From Actinomycetospora soli (GTDB lineage Bacteria > Actinomycetota > Actinomycetes > Mycobacteriales > Pseudonocardiaceae), in assembly GCF_021026295.1 (NCBI RefSeq), contig NZ_JAJNDA010000001.1:372001-436000 (forward strand): a stretch of 64,000 nucleotides of DNA, read 5' to 3'. Under the pieces are notes generated by a model that ran no database searches, was not told the origin of the DNA, and saw only the letters and a program-made list of their open reading frames with translations. A program made the position numbers and the translations under genes. Positions 7,757-15,969 of this stretch are shown here, piece after piece. Positions within the stretch are counted from its first letter, which is position 1. Each line of letters begins with the position of its first letter.

Positions 7757-9403
7757 GTGAAGAAGCTGATCAACGACGCCGGTGACGTGGTGCGCGAGGC
7801 GCTCGAGGGCGTGGTGCGCTCGACGCCGGGCGCGGCGCTCGTCGAGGGCACCACCGTGCTCGTCCGGACGGACCTGCCGACCGACCAGGTGGCGGTGCTC
7901 TGCGGCGGGGGCTCGGGGCACGAGCCCGCCCACGCCGGCTACGTCGGCCCGGGGCACCTCGCCGGCGCGGTGTGCGGGGAGGTGTTCGCCTCGCCGTCGG
8001 CCGACGCGGTCCTCTCCGGCATCCGGGCCTTCCGCGACCACCCGGGCGTGCTCCTCGTCGTCATGAACTACACCGGCGACCGGCTCAACTTCGGGCTCGC
8101 GGCGCAGCTCGCCCGCGCCGAGGGCATCGCGTGCGAGATGGTCACGGTGGCCGACGACGTGGCGCTCGACGCCGACGACGACGTCACCGCCGGGCGGCGG
8201 GGGCTGGCGGGCACGGTGCTCGTCACGAAGGCGGCCGGGGCGGCCGCCGCGGACGGCGCGTCGCTGGAGGAGGTCACGCGCACGGCCCGCGAGGCCGCGT
8301 CGGCGGTGGGCACCATGGGCGTCGCGCTCTCGGCGGCCACCGTCCCGACGGCGGGTGAGCCCGGTTTCGTCCTCGACGCCGACCAGATCGAGATCGGCCT
8401 GGGCATCCACGGGGAGCAGGGCGTGCGGCGGGAGTCGCTGCGTCCGGCCGACGAGCTCGTCGACGAGGTGCTGGACACGATCCGCGCCGACCGCGGGTTC
8501 GGCGAGGGCGACCGGGTCGCGGTCCTCGTCAACGGCACCGGCGCGACCCCGCCGATGGAGCTGTCGATCCTGCTGCGCCGGGCGCTCGAGCACCTGGACG
8601 GGCGCGGTGTCACGGTGGAGCGGGCGTGGGCCGGCACGTTCCTGTCCTCGATCGACATGGCCGGCTTCTCGATCGCCGTGCTCGGGCTCGACGACGAGCG
8701 CCTCGCCCGGCTCGACGCGCCCGCCCGGTCCGCCGCCTGGCCCTCGGGGTCGGGCGTGGTGGCCGGCGGGGTGCCCACGGTGCCCGACGCGGCCGGGGAG
8801 GCGACCGCCGCGGGACCGTCCGGCGTGGCGGCGCCGGAGGGGATGCGCGCGACCGTCGAGGCGGTGTGCGCGGCGGTGCGGGACGCCGAGCCGCACCTGA
8901 CCGAGCTCGACACCGCGACCGGTGACGGCGACCTCGGCACGTCGCTGTCGCGCGGGGCGGACGCGATCACCGAGGAGCTCGACTCCTACCGCTGGGACGA
9001 CGCGGTCGCGGTGCTGCAGGGCCTGGCCGCGACGCTGCGCCGGGCGATCGGCGGGACGTCCGGCCCGCTCTACGCGACGGGACTGCTGCACGCCGCGGAG
9101 CACCTCGCCGACGGCGGGTCCTGGGCCACGGCGCTGCAGGCCGGCGCCGACGGCGTCTCCGACCTCGGCGGGGCGAAGGCCGGGGACCGCACGATGCTCG
9201 ACGCGCTGCTGCCGGCGGCGTCGGCGCTCGCCTCGTCGGGGTCGGTGTCCGACGCGCTCGAGGCCGCCCGGGAGGGAGCGGCGTCGACGGAGACGATGGC
9301 GCCGCGCCGCGGGCGGTCGTCCTATCTCGGGGACCGGGTGCAGGGGCACCGGGACGCGGGCGCGGAGGCGGTCACGGTGTGGCTCGCCGCGCTCGCCATG
9401 TGA
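7757..9403 (+). CDS. dhaK: Dihydroxyacetone kinase, fused DhaK-DhaL (ATP-dependent glycerone kinase)
   Basis: 548 residues from a GTG. Residues 1-330 are the DhaK domain: CGGGSGHEPAHAGYVGPG near the start, MNYTGDRLNFG for substrate binding and GIHGEQG, whose His forms the covalent hemiaminal with dihydroxyacetone. After an Ala/Pro-rich linker, residues about 355-548 are DhaL: DTATGDGDLGTSL supplies the Asp residues for Mg-ATP, then GGTSGPLYATG and GDRTMLDALLPA. Fusion of K and L is typical of ATP-using enzymes as opposed to the PTS-dependent type. The product, dihydroxyacetone phosphate, enters glycolysis. Single gene; a palindromic terminator overlaps its stop codon. Confidence 0.92.
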   Translation: MKKLINDAGDVVREALEGVVRSTPGAALVEGTTVLVRTDLPTDQVAVLCGGGSGHEPAHAGYVGPGHLAGAVCGEVFASPSADAVLSGIRAFRDHPGVLLVVMNYTGDRLNFGLAAQLARAEGIACEMVTVADDVALDADDDVTAGRRGLAGTVLVTKAAGAAAADGASLEEVTRTAREAASAVGTMGVALSAATVPTAGEPGFVLDADQIEIGLGIHGEQGVRRESLRPADELVDEVLDTIRADRGFGEGDRVAVLVNGTGATPPMELSILLRRALEHLDGRGVTVERAWAGTFLSSIDMAGFSIAVLGLDDERLARLDAPARSAAWPSGSGVVAGGVPTVPDAAGEATAAGPSGVAAPEGMRATVEAVCAAVRDAEPHLTELDTATGDGDLGTSLSRGADAITEELDSYRWDDAVAVLQGLAATLRRAIGGTSGPLYATGLLHAAEHLADGGSWATALQAGADGVSDLGGAKAGDRTMLDALLPAASALASSGSVSDALEAAREGAASTETMAPRRGRSSYLGDRVQGHRDAGAEAVTVWLAALAM

Positions 9404-9437
9404 GCACGTCCCGTGGCCGGGGCCACGGACTCACATG
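9397..9437. terminator. Bidirectional terminator embedding both stop codons; 34 nt recur at 41327-41360
   Basis: Nested palindrome: CATGTGAG (9397-9404) pairs with CTCACATG (9430-9437), and inside it CCGTGGCC (9411-9418) pairs with GGCCACGG (9421-9428). The outer arms contain the TGA of the dhaK gene and, on the other strand, the TGA of the antiporter, and both proteins end in Ala-Met. A 34-nt stretch of it is repeated exactly, inverted, after the PucR-type gene 32 kb away. Confidence 0.75.
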
Positions 9438-11059
9438 GCCAGGCTGCGGACGTCGAGCCGGCGGAGCACCCGGTCGGCCACCTCCGGGTCGACGCCGGGC
9501 TCGGCGCGGGCCGCGACGACCTCGCGGCGAGCGGCGGCGAGCGCCACGGCCTGCAGGCGCTGCCACTGCTCGCGGCGCCGCTGGATGCGGGCGAGACGCT
9601 CGGCGTAGTCGCGGTCGACGTCGTCGACCTCGCCGCCGGGGCGCGGCACGTCGTCCCCGGCGAGCGTGCGGCCGATGCGGGCGAACCGGCCGCGCAGCGC
9701 GTCGAGGACCTGCTCGCCCTGCTCGTCGTCGATGCCGAGGGCCGCCCGGTCGACGGCCGAGAGCTCGTCGAGGGCCGCCCGCCGGGCGCGGTCGGCGAGC
9801 CGGCGCTCGGCCTCGACCGCCACGCCGTCGTCCTCCCGCAGCCCGAGCCGGCGCACCAGCCACGGCAGCGTCAGGCCCGGGCCGACGAGGGTCACGACGA
9901 GCACGCCGCAGGCGATGATGACCAGCTCGGCACGGTCGGGGAACGCGGAGCCGTCGTCGAGGGCGAGCGGGATCGCGAGGGCCAGGGCGAGGGTGGCGAG
10001 CCCCCGCATCCCGGCCCAGGTGAGCACCACGGTCTCCGCCGCCGTGGCCGGGGCGCGTTCCTCGCCGCGCCGCACGGCCGGGCCGGCCGACGTCAGCCAG
10101 ATGACCGTCATCCACACGGCCCGGACCCCGATGACGACCAGGCACACGATGCCGGCGTGCGCGAGGATCTCTCCCAGTGAGCGGTCGGCCTGCTCCACGA
10201 CGGTGCGCAGCTCGAGGCCGATGAGGGCGAACGCCACGCCCGTCACGAGCAGCTCGACGACGCTCCAGAACGACGCCGCGGCCAGGCGGGCCTCGGAGGC
10301 GTCGGCGTCGGAGTGCTGCTGCATCTGCAGCGCCGTCACCACCACGGCGATCACGCCCGACGCCCCCAGCGCGTCGGCCGCGAGGTAGACCGCGAACGGC
10401 AGGACGAGGGTGAGCCCGTTGCCGGCGACGACGTCGGTTAGCCGGTCGAGCAGCCGGCGGGCCAGCCACGCCGCGACGAAGCCGAGCGCCACCGCCACGA
10501 CCGCGCCGTAGACGAACCGCAGCACGATCGCCACGCCCCCGAGCTCGCCGCCCGCCGACGCCGCCGCGATCGCCGTCGTGAAGACGACCAGGGACGTGGC
10601 GTCGTTGAACAGCCCCTCGCTCTGCAGGGTCGCGACCAGCCGGCGCGGCACCCGCAGCGGCCCGGCGACCGCCTCGACGGCGACCGGGTCCGGCGGCGCC
10701 ACCGCGGCCCCCAGCGCGATCGCCGCGGCGACCGGGACCGCGGTCAGGGCGACCAGGGTGCCGGCCACCGCCGCCACGGTGGCGACGACGAGACCGACGG
10801 CGAGGAACGCGATCGCGCGCCAGCGCTGCCGGAACAGCGCCCAGGACGTGCGCTGCGCGGTGGCGTAGAGCAGGGGCGGCAGGAACAGCGGGAGGATCAG
10901 TTCGGGGTCGATGTCCGGCGCCTCGATGCCGGGGACGAACGCGGCGACCGCGCCGAGGAGCAGGAGCAGCACCGGCCAGGGCAGGCGCAGCCGGTCACCC
11001 GCCCCGGCGAGGAGCACCGCGGCGAGCATCGCGCCGACGACCACGAGGAGCACGGTCAC
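9431..11059 (-). CDS. CPA1-family Na+(K+)/H+ antiporter
   Basis: 542 residues, GTG start, with about 12 hydrophobic segments over the first 400 residues. The characteristic ion-site region AAVAPPDPVAVEAVAGPL and the helix SEGLFNDATSLVVFT identify a CPA1 (NhaP-like) sodium/proton exchanger in the cytoplasmic membrane; it would export Na+ or K+ for protons and help pH homeostasis. The C-terminal 140 residues are a charged cytoplasmic tail (EQGEQVLDALRGRF and after), probably regulatory. TAGGGT lies 6 nt before the GTG, so the transcript is likely leaderless. It is divergent from the PemK/MazF-like gene and convergent with dhaK. Confidence 0.9.
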   Translation of the reverse strand: MTVLLVVVGAMLAAVLLAGAGDRLRLPWPVLLLLLGAVAAFVPGIEAPDIDPELILPLFLPPLLYATAQRTSWALFRQRWRAIAFLAVGLVVATVAAVAGTLVALTAVPVAAAIALGAAVAPPDPVAVEAVAGPLRVPRRLVATLQSEGLFNDATSLVVFTTAIAAASAGGELGGVAIVLRFVYGAVVAVALGFVAAWLARRLLDRLTDVVAGNGLTLVLPFAVYLAADALGASGVIAVVVTALQMQQHSDADASEARLAAASFWSVVELLVTGVAFALIGLELRTVVEQADRSLGEILAHAGIVCLVVIGVRAVWMTVIWLTSAGPAVRRGEERAPATAAETVVLTWAGMRGLATLALALAIPLALDDGSAFPDRAELVIIACGVLVVTLVGPGLTLPWLVRRLGLREDDGVAVEAERRLADRARRAALDELSAVDRAALGIDDEQGEQVLDALRGRFARIGRTLAGDDVPRPGGEVDDVDRDYAERLARIQRRREQWQRLQAVALAAARREVVAARAEPGVDPEVADRVLRRLDVRSLAM

Positions 11060-11111
11060 CGCCCGACCCTAGGGGCGTGGGCGGGCCGGCGCGTTCGGCA
11101 TGCTGTGCGCC
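11060..11111. promoter_or_regulatory. Back-to-back leaderless promoters (antiporter and PemK-like gene)
   Basis: Minus strand: TAGGGT (11066-11071), 6 nt, GTG at 11059. Plus strand: CATGCT (11099-11104), 7 nt, ATG at 11112. No clear -35 for either. Confidence 0.45.
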
Positions 11112-11636
11112 ATGGCCGGATTCGGGGACTTCGTGGGCAAGGCGCTGCAGGTCGGGCTGGACATGCTGACCTCCACCGACGAGAACGACTCGGGACGTCG
11201 GCAGCCCGCCGGCCCGCCCCCGCCCATGCCCGGGGGCGTGCGCACGGTGCCCTCGTCCGAGCGGGCCCGGCAGATCAGCTACGCCCCGGACCTCGACGGC
11301 GCCGCCGACCCGGGCGAGATCGTCTGGACGTGGGTGCCGTTCGAGGAGGACGCCTCGCAGGGCAAGGACCGCCCGGTGCTCGTCGTCGCCCGCGCCGCGG
11401 AGGCCGGTGAGCTGCTCGGGCTGATGCTCTCCTCCCAGAGCCACCGCGCCGACGACGCGAACTGGCTGCCGATCGGCTCCGGGCCGTGGGACCGCGAGGG
11501 CCGGGACTCCTACGTCCGTCTCGACCGGGTGCTCGAGGTGCCCGAGCACGGCATCCGCCGCGAGGGCGCCGTCATGCCGCAGGACCGGTTCGATCGGGTG
11601 GCCGCGGAGCTGCGCTCGGCCTACGGCTGGCACTGA
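11112..11636 (+). CDS. PemK/MazF-family toxin-like protein
   Basis: 174 residues. After a Pro/Gly-rich N-terminal 50 residues, the segment GEIVWTWVPFEEDASQGKDRPVLVVAR matches the opening beta strands of the PemK/MazF fold (classically GdIvwvdlp...G.eq...RPvlVis), and DSYVRLDRVLEV fits the later strands. MazF toxins cut mRNA; actinobacteria also carry stand-alone members like this one of unproven activity. No antitoxin gene (short AbrB, RHH or Phd-type ORF) lies next to it, so I do not call a toxin-antitoxin pair. I prefer the ATG at 11112 over that at 11100 because a -10 box CATGCT ends 7 nt before it. Divergent from the antiporter gene. Confidence 0.7.
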   Translation: MAGFGDFVGKALQVGLDMLTSTDENDSGRRQPAGPPPPMPGGVRTVPSSERARQISYAPDLDGAADPGEIVWTWVPFEEDASQGKDRPVLVVARAAEAGELLGLMLSSQSHRADDANWLPIGSGPWDREGRDSYVRLDRVLEVPEHGIRREGAVMPQDRFDRVAAELRSAYGWH

Positions 11637-11639
11637 GGG

Positions 11640-12635
11640 TCAGGAGAGGCTGAACCACGCCAGACAGGCGGCACCCGCGACGATGCAGTAGACGCCGAAC
11701 GGGCGCATCGAGCGGTGCTCGAAGTACCGGGTCAGGAACCGGATCGACAGGTAGGCGCCGACCCAGGAGAGCACCGAGCCCAGGAGCACCTGGCCGCGGA
11801 TGCCGTCGCCCGCCGGCCCGAACAGCTCGGGCAGCTTGAGCACGCCGGCCGCGAGGATCACCGGGGTCGCGAGGAGGAACGCGAAGCGGGCCGCGTCCTC
11901 GTGGGAGAGCCGCCCGAGCAGGCCCGCGCCGATCGTCGCGCCGGACCGGCTGATGCCGGGCAGCAGCGCCAGGACCTGGGCGGCGCCGATGAGCACGGCG
12001 GTCAGCAGCGGCAGCCGGGCGAGCCGCCCGTCGGCCTGCTCCTCGGCGGTCGGTGCCGTCGCGACCCCCACCGACCCGCCGCGCAGCACCTGGGTCGGGG
12101 CGTCGAGCCGGACGGTCGGGGCGTCGACGGACGCGGCAGGGGCGTCGACGGAGGCGGCCGGGGCCGACCCGCCCCGCCGTCGGGCGAGCTGCTCCACCGC
12201 GATCAGCAGCACCCCGTTCGCCACCAGGAAGGCGGCGGTGGGCACCGGCCGGGCGAGCAGCGTCCGGAACAGCTGGTCGAGGACGAGCCCGGCGAGCCCG
12301 ACCGGGATGGTCGCGATGACCAGCGTCCAGGCCAGCCGCTGGTCGTCGGTGACGACGCGACGGTCGCGGATGCTCGTCACCAGTCCCGTGAGGATCCGGA
12401 CCCAGTCCCGCCGGAAGTACACGATCATCGCGAGGGCGGTCGCCACGTGCAGACCGACCACGAACGCGAGATAGGGCGAATCCTTCGCGGTGACGTCGAG
12501 ATCGCGCGCCCACGAGCCGCCGATGACGGCCGGCAGCAGAATGGAATGGCCCAGACTGGACACGGGGAACAATTCGGCGACGCCCTGCAGCGCGCCGATC
12601 ACCGCCGCTTCCAGCCAGCTCAGGTGTGCCGACAC
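11640..12635 (-). CDS. uppP: Undecaprenyl-diphosphatase (UppP/BacA)
   Basis: 331 residues, GTG start. Integral membrane enzyme that dephosphorylates undecaprenyl diphosphate so that the lipid carrier can be reused for peptidoglycan synthesis; overexpression gives bacitracin resistance. Signatures: GALQGVAELFPVSSLGH near the N-terminus and LLPGISRSGATIGAGL about residue 220, the two conserved BacA motifs. Odd point: the loop at about 155-200 is extended by an Ala/Val/Asp/Pro insert with a threefold 7-residue repeat (AASVDAP, AASVDAP, TVRLDAP), making the protein longer than the usual roughly 275 residues. Convergent with the PemK-like gene (3-base gap). Confidence 0.92.
   Translation of the reverse strand: MSAHLSWLEAAVIGALQGVAELFPVSSLGHSILLPAVIGGSWARDLDVTAKDSPYLAFVVGLHVATALAMIVYFRRDWVRILTGLVTSIRDRRVVTDDQRLAWTLVIATIPVGLAGLVLDQLFRTLLARPVPTAAFLVANGVLLIAVEQLARRRGGSAPAASVDAPAASVDAPTVRLDAPTQVLRGGSVGVATAPTAEEQADGRLARLPLLTAVLIGAAQVLALLPGISRSGATIGAGLLGRLSHEDAARFAFLLATPVILAAGVLKLPELFGPAGDGIRGQVLLGSVLSWVGAYLSIRFLTRYFEHRSMRPFGVYCIVAGAACLAWFSLS
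12097..12159. repeat. Threefold 21-bp tandem repeat inside uppP
   Basis: Three consecutive 21-base units (12097-12117, 12118-12138, 12139-12159), each beginning GGGGCGTCGA. They encode the in-frame 7-residue repeats of the UppP loop insert. Confidence 0.8.
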
Positions 12636-12668
12636 GAATGGCCTCTCATCTCGACGTCGTCGCCGCCG

Positions 12669-12674
12669 AGCCTA
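12669..12674 (-). promoter_or_regulatory. Probable -10 of uppP
   Basis: TAGGCT on the minus strand, 34 nt upstream of the GTG at 12635. Just upstream is GGGAGTTT with an AT-rich spacer, which could also be read as an ECF-sigma type promoter; the assignment is tentative. Confidence 0.4.
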
Positions 12675-12839
12675 ACGAGAAAAGAATTCGCAAACTCCCG
12701 GCAGGCGACACGGAAAGGAATCGGGGCCGAGGCGCGAATCACGAACAGGTTGCTATCGTGCCCCGGTCGGATCACGGCCCGGTCACGCTCCCCCGCTCCC
12801 CACGCCCGGGCCGCCGTCGGAGGAAGGTGACCCCGCACC

Positions 12840-13460
12840 ATGACCGCTGCCCTCGCCGCCCCGTCCCTCGGTGTCCACCCGCTGACCGCCGTGCTCGGCA
12901 TCGCGGCCGGCGCGGTCGGCGCCGCCGCGCTCGGCGGGGCCGGGACCCACGCCCCCGCCGTGTCGTCCTCGTCGGTCACCACGGTCACCACGGTCGCCGC
13001 CGACCTGCACCTCACCGCCGGGAGCACCCCGGCCGGGGCCGCCGCCGTCGCGCCGGTGACGGCCGACGCCACCTCGGCCGCCGCGACGGTGCCGGAGCTG
13101 ACCAAGGCCGCGGGGCTGCAGGCGCAGGCGCGCAAGGTCGACGCCGCGATCGAGCGCTTCGAGTCGAAGATCGGCTCCACGACCTACGAGAACTGGTGCG
13201 AGCGGGCGGTCGAGAACGCGTTCGGCACGCAGGGGCACTACGCCAGCGCGATCCAGGACTGGGAGTCCCAGCAGCAGCACACGGACTGGCGGCACGCCCC
13301 GCGCGGGGCGATGGTCTTCTACGACACCTCCTCCGACGGGCACGTCGCGCTCTCGCTCGGCGACGGCCGCGTGGTGTCCTCGAGCGCCCACCACCAGGTC
13401 GGCATCGTGCCGGTGGACTACTTCCAGCGTCCGCTGGGCTGGGCGTACGCGCCCTACTGA
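12840..13460 (+). CDS. Secreted CHAP/NlpC-like putative cell-wall hydrolase
   Basis: 206 residues from an ATG with AGGAAGG about 12 nt upstream. A weakly hydrophobic N-terminus (LTAVLGIAAGAVGAAALGGA, about 16-35) suggests export or a membrane anchor, then a Ser/Thr/Ala linker to about residue 95. The C-terminal domain has NWCERAVENAFG (a possible Cys nucleophile at the head of a helix), RGAMVFYD, and GHVALSLGDGRVVSS (possible catalytic His), the order seen in CHAP and NlpC/P60 amidases or endopeptidases. Likely substrate is peptidoglycan; specificity unknown. It has its own leader of roughly 75 nt (TATCGT at 12754-12759 is a possible -10) and is divergent from uppP, another wall-synthesis gene. 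Confidence 0.7.
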   Translation: MTAALAAPSLGVHPLTAVLGIAAGAVGAAALGGAGTHAPAVSSSSVTTVTTVAADLHLTAGSTPAGAAAVAPVTADATSAAATVPELTKAAGLQAQARKVDAAIERFESKIGSTTYENWCERAVENAFGTQGHYASAIQDWESQQQHTDWRHAPRGAMVFYDTSSDGHVALSLGDGRVVSSSAHHQVGIVPVDYFQRPLGWAYAPY

Positions 13461-13511
13461 GGGGGCCCGTGCCCGCCCCGTCGACGCGGCCACGTCGTCG
13501 GACCCCTCGGT

Positions 13512-13517
13512 TAGGGT
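13512..13517 (+). promoter_or_regulatory. -10 box of the glnX-glnH-pknG operon
   Basis: TAGGGT, with predicted start near 13524, followed by GGGAGGGG (13533-13540) as ribosome binding site for the GTG at 13551. No recognisable -35. Confidence 0.5.
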
Positions 13518-13550
13518 GATCGACACCACGACGGGAGGGGGTGGACACCG

Positions 13551-14894
13551 GTGAGCCTCACCGCGCCGGCACCCCCCGACGCCGGGTCGTCCCCCTCCTG
13601 GCGGGCCCGGGCCGCGGAGCTGGCCGAGCTCGGCCGCACCACCCGCGTCGGCCAGCTCGCCCGCGCCGCCCTCGTCGCGCTGCTGCTGGTGCTGCTCGCC
13701 GGGGTGCTCGCGCTGGTCGCCGCCCTGCGGACCGGGGCGGCCGCGGACGACGTCGTCACCCGCAGCGGCCCGCTCACCGCCTCGGCGCAGGAGCTCTACC
13801 GCGCCCTCTCCGACGCCGACACGAGCGCCGGGCAGGGCTTCCTGCTGGGCGCCGACGAGCCGGCCACGCTGCGCCTGCGGTACCAGACCGACCTCGCGGC
13901 CGCGGGCCGCGCGCTCGCGGTCCTCGGGTCGGCGTCCACCGGCGCGGGCGCCGACGCCGCGGCGGTCACCACGCTCGCGCAGGGGATCCCGGCCTACACG
14001 GGGCTGGTGGAGACGGCGCGGGCGGTCGACCGGCAGGGCCTCACCTACGGCTCGGCCTACCTGCGCGAGGCGTCGGCCTTCCTGCGCGGCGACCTGCTGC
14101 CCGCCGCCCAGCAGATCTACGACCTGCAGTCCGCCGCCCTCGGGGACGAGCAGGACGGGGCCGACGGCGGGGTGTGGACCGTGCTCGCGCTTGTCGCCCT
14201 GATCGCCGCGCTCGTGGCGACGTGGCGGCTGCACCGGCGGATCGCGTACACCACCCGACGACGACGGACGCCCGGTCTGGTCCTGGCCGGCGGGGCGCTC
14301 GCCGTGCTCGGGCTGTGGGGCGTGGTCGCGCTCGGCGTCAGTGCCGTGGCCACCGCGGCGTCCCGCGACGACGGGATCGGTCCGAACCGCGAACTGGTCG
14401 CGGCCCGGTTCGCGGTGCTGCAGTCGCGCAGCGACGAGATCCTCACGCTCGTCGCCCGCTCCACCGGCGGGGCCTACGAGCAGGACTACGTGCGGCGCAG
14501 CATCGCCCTCTACGGCTGGCAGGGCCTGCTCGACCGGGCCCGGGCCGCGGCCGGCGAGGGGCCGGTCGCCGACGACGCGCTCACCGCGCAGGTCGCCGGG
14601 CGGCGCAGCATCACGGTGCACGAACTGGTCCGCACCCTCGACGTGGCCGGGGAGTACGAGCAGGCGGTCGCCCTCGCCCTGTCCTCCGGTGCCAACGGCG
14701 GGCAGGGTGCGGTGACGCAGGTCCTGGACGCGCTGGACCGCGGGGTCGCGCGCACCGCCACCGCGGCCGCGGACGACGCCACGCTGGCCCGCGACGCGAC
14801 GGTGCTGCTCCCGCTCGGGGTGGCGGTGCTGACGCTGCTCGCGGCGGGCGGGCTCGTGGCCGGCGTGTGGCCGCGGCTCCAGGAGTACCGGTGA
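13551..14894 (+). CDS. glnX: GlnX-like membrane protein of the PknG pathway
   Basis: 447 residues. Four membrane helices (about 37-60, 205-222, 241-264 and 420-440) frame two extracytoplasmic, mostly alpha-helical regions rich in Ala, Asp and Thr, resembling the sensor layout of chemoreceptors. It was identified mainly from position: it immediately precedes a GlnH lipoprotein (GTGA overlap) and pknG, exactly the glnX-glnH-pknG order known in mycobacteria and corynebacteria, where GlnX relays the GlnH amino-acid signal across the membrane to PknG. No enzymatic motif seen. The GTG start has GGGAGGGG 10 nt upstream. Confidence 0.85.
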   Translation: MSLTAPAPPDAGSSPSWRARAAELAELGRTTRVGQLARAALVALLLVLLAGVLALVAALRTGAAADDVVTRSGPLTASAQELYRALSDADTSAGQGFLLGADEPATLRLRYQTDLAAAGRALAVLGSASTGAGADAAAVTTLAQGIPAYTGLVETARAVDRQGLTYGSAYLREASAFLRGDLLPAAQQIYDLQSAALGDEQDGADGGVWTVLALVALIAALVATWRLHRRIAYTTRRRRTPGLVLAGGALAVLGLWGVVALGVSAVATAASRDDGIGPNRELVAARFAVLQSRSDEILTLVARSTGGAYEQDYVRRSIALYGWQGLLDRARAAAGEGPVADDALTAQVAGRRSITVHELVRTLDVAGEYEQAVALALSSGANGGQGAVTQVLDALDRGVARTATAAADDATLARDATVLLPLGVAVLTLLAAGGLVAGVWPRLQEYR

Positions 14895-15865
14895 GCGCGT
14901 CCGTCCGGCGGGCCGGGCTGCTCGTGGTGCTCCTCGCCCTGCTCGCGGCGTGCTCGGCGACGCCCCCACCCGGGCCGGTCGAGCCGGTCCGCCCCGTCCC
15001 CGCGGGCACCACCGTCGTCACCGGTCCCCCGCTGCCGGGTCGTGACACCAGCTGCGGCGATCCCCGGCTCAGCCTCACGCCGACACCGCCACCGCCTCCC
15101 GGCGCGATGCCCCCCGGGTCCACGATGGCGGCGATCGTCGCGCGCGGTGCCCTGGTCGTCGGGATCGACCAGTCCACGGTGCCGTTGAGCTACCGCGACC
15201 CGCGGACCGGACAGCTCACCGGGCTCGACGTCGCCGTCGCCCGGGAGATGGCCCGCGCGATCCTCGGCGACCCGGAGCGGGTGCGCTTCCGCATCGAGAG
15301 CTCCGCACAGCGCATCCCCAACCTGCTCGACGGGTCGGTCGACATGGTCGTGCAGGCCATGACGATCACCTGCGCGCGCAAGCGGCAGGTCGGCATGTCG
15401 GCCCCCTACTACGAGGCGGCCCAGCGCCTCGTCGTGCCGCGCACCTCGCCGGTGACCGGGATCGCCGACCTCGGGGGCCGCCCGGTGTGCGCGCCGCTGG
15501 GCACCACCTCGCTCGCCACCCTCCAGGCGACCCGCGGGACGAACGGGCGGCCGCCGACCGTCGTCGGGGTGCCCGAGAACAGCGACTGCCTCGTGCTGCT
15601 GCAGCAGGGCCAGGTCGACGCGGCCACGACGGACGACGCGATCCTCACCGGCTTCGCCCTGGAGGACCGCCGTCTCGAGGTCCGCGGCGCCGCGCTGAAC
15701 GCCGAGCCCTACGGCATCGCGATCGCGCCGCAGCGCACCGACCTGCTGCGGTTCGTCAACGGCACGCTCGACCGGATGCGGGCCGACGGCACCCTCGCGG
15801 CGATCGCCACGTCCACCGTCGGGAGCGCCGCCGCGGTCCCGACCGTCGCGGCCTACGCCGGGTGA
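14891..15865 (+). CDS. glnH: GlnH, glutamate/aspartate-binding lipoprotein of the PknG pathway
   Basis: 324 residues. A lipoprotein signal peptide ends in the lipobox LLAAC at about residues 17-21, then a Pro-rich linker, then a periplasmic-binding-protein type 2 domain: LVVGIDQSTVPLSYRDP, TGLDVAVAREMA, GSVDMVVQAMTITCARK, PYYEAAQRLVV. Known for the family: it binds Asp, Glu or Asn outside the membrane and signals through GlnX to PknG; no ABC permease or ATPase is adjacent, consistent with a sensor and not an importer. GTG start overlaps the glnX stop (GTGA), with AGGAG 5 nt upstream. Confidence 0.9.
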   Translation: MSASVRRAGLLVVLLALLAACSATPPPGPVEPVRPVPAGTTVVTGPPLPGRDTSCGDPRLSLTPTPPPPPGAMPPGSTMAAIVARGALVVGIDQSTVPLSYRDPRTGQLTGLDVAVAREMARAILGDPERVRFRIESSAQRIPNLLDGSVDMVVQAMTITCARKRQVGMSAPYYEAAQRLVVPRTSPVTGIADLGGRPVCAPLGTTSLATLQATRGTNGRPPTVVGVPENSDCLVLLQQGQVDAATTDDAILTGFALEDRRLEVRGAALNAEPYGIAIAPQRTDLLRFVNGTLDRMRADGTLAAIATSTVGSAAAVPTVAAYAG

Positions 15866-15870
15866 CGGCC

Positions 15871-15969
15871 GTGGCACCCTCCACCGCCGTGTCCGGCGTC
15901 CACCCACCCGCGGACCCCGTCGCGGTGCGGTCCGGCCGGACGACGAGCGCCGACGGGGCCGCCCGGTGA
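15871..15969 (+). other. Possible 32-codon mini-ORF bridging glnH and pknG
   Basis: A GTG 5 nt after the glnH stop opens a 32-codon frame whose TGA overlaps the pknG GTG (GTGA). It could keep ribosomes moving across the 100-nt gap by coupling. No homology recognised and no clear ribosome binding site, so it may be chance. Confidence 0.25.

Noticed and set aside
11112-11636. Toxin-antitoxin pair
   Set aside because: The PemK-like protein has no adjacent antitoxin ORF; the neighbouring antiporter is divergent and unrelated.
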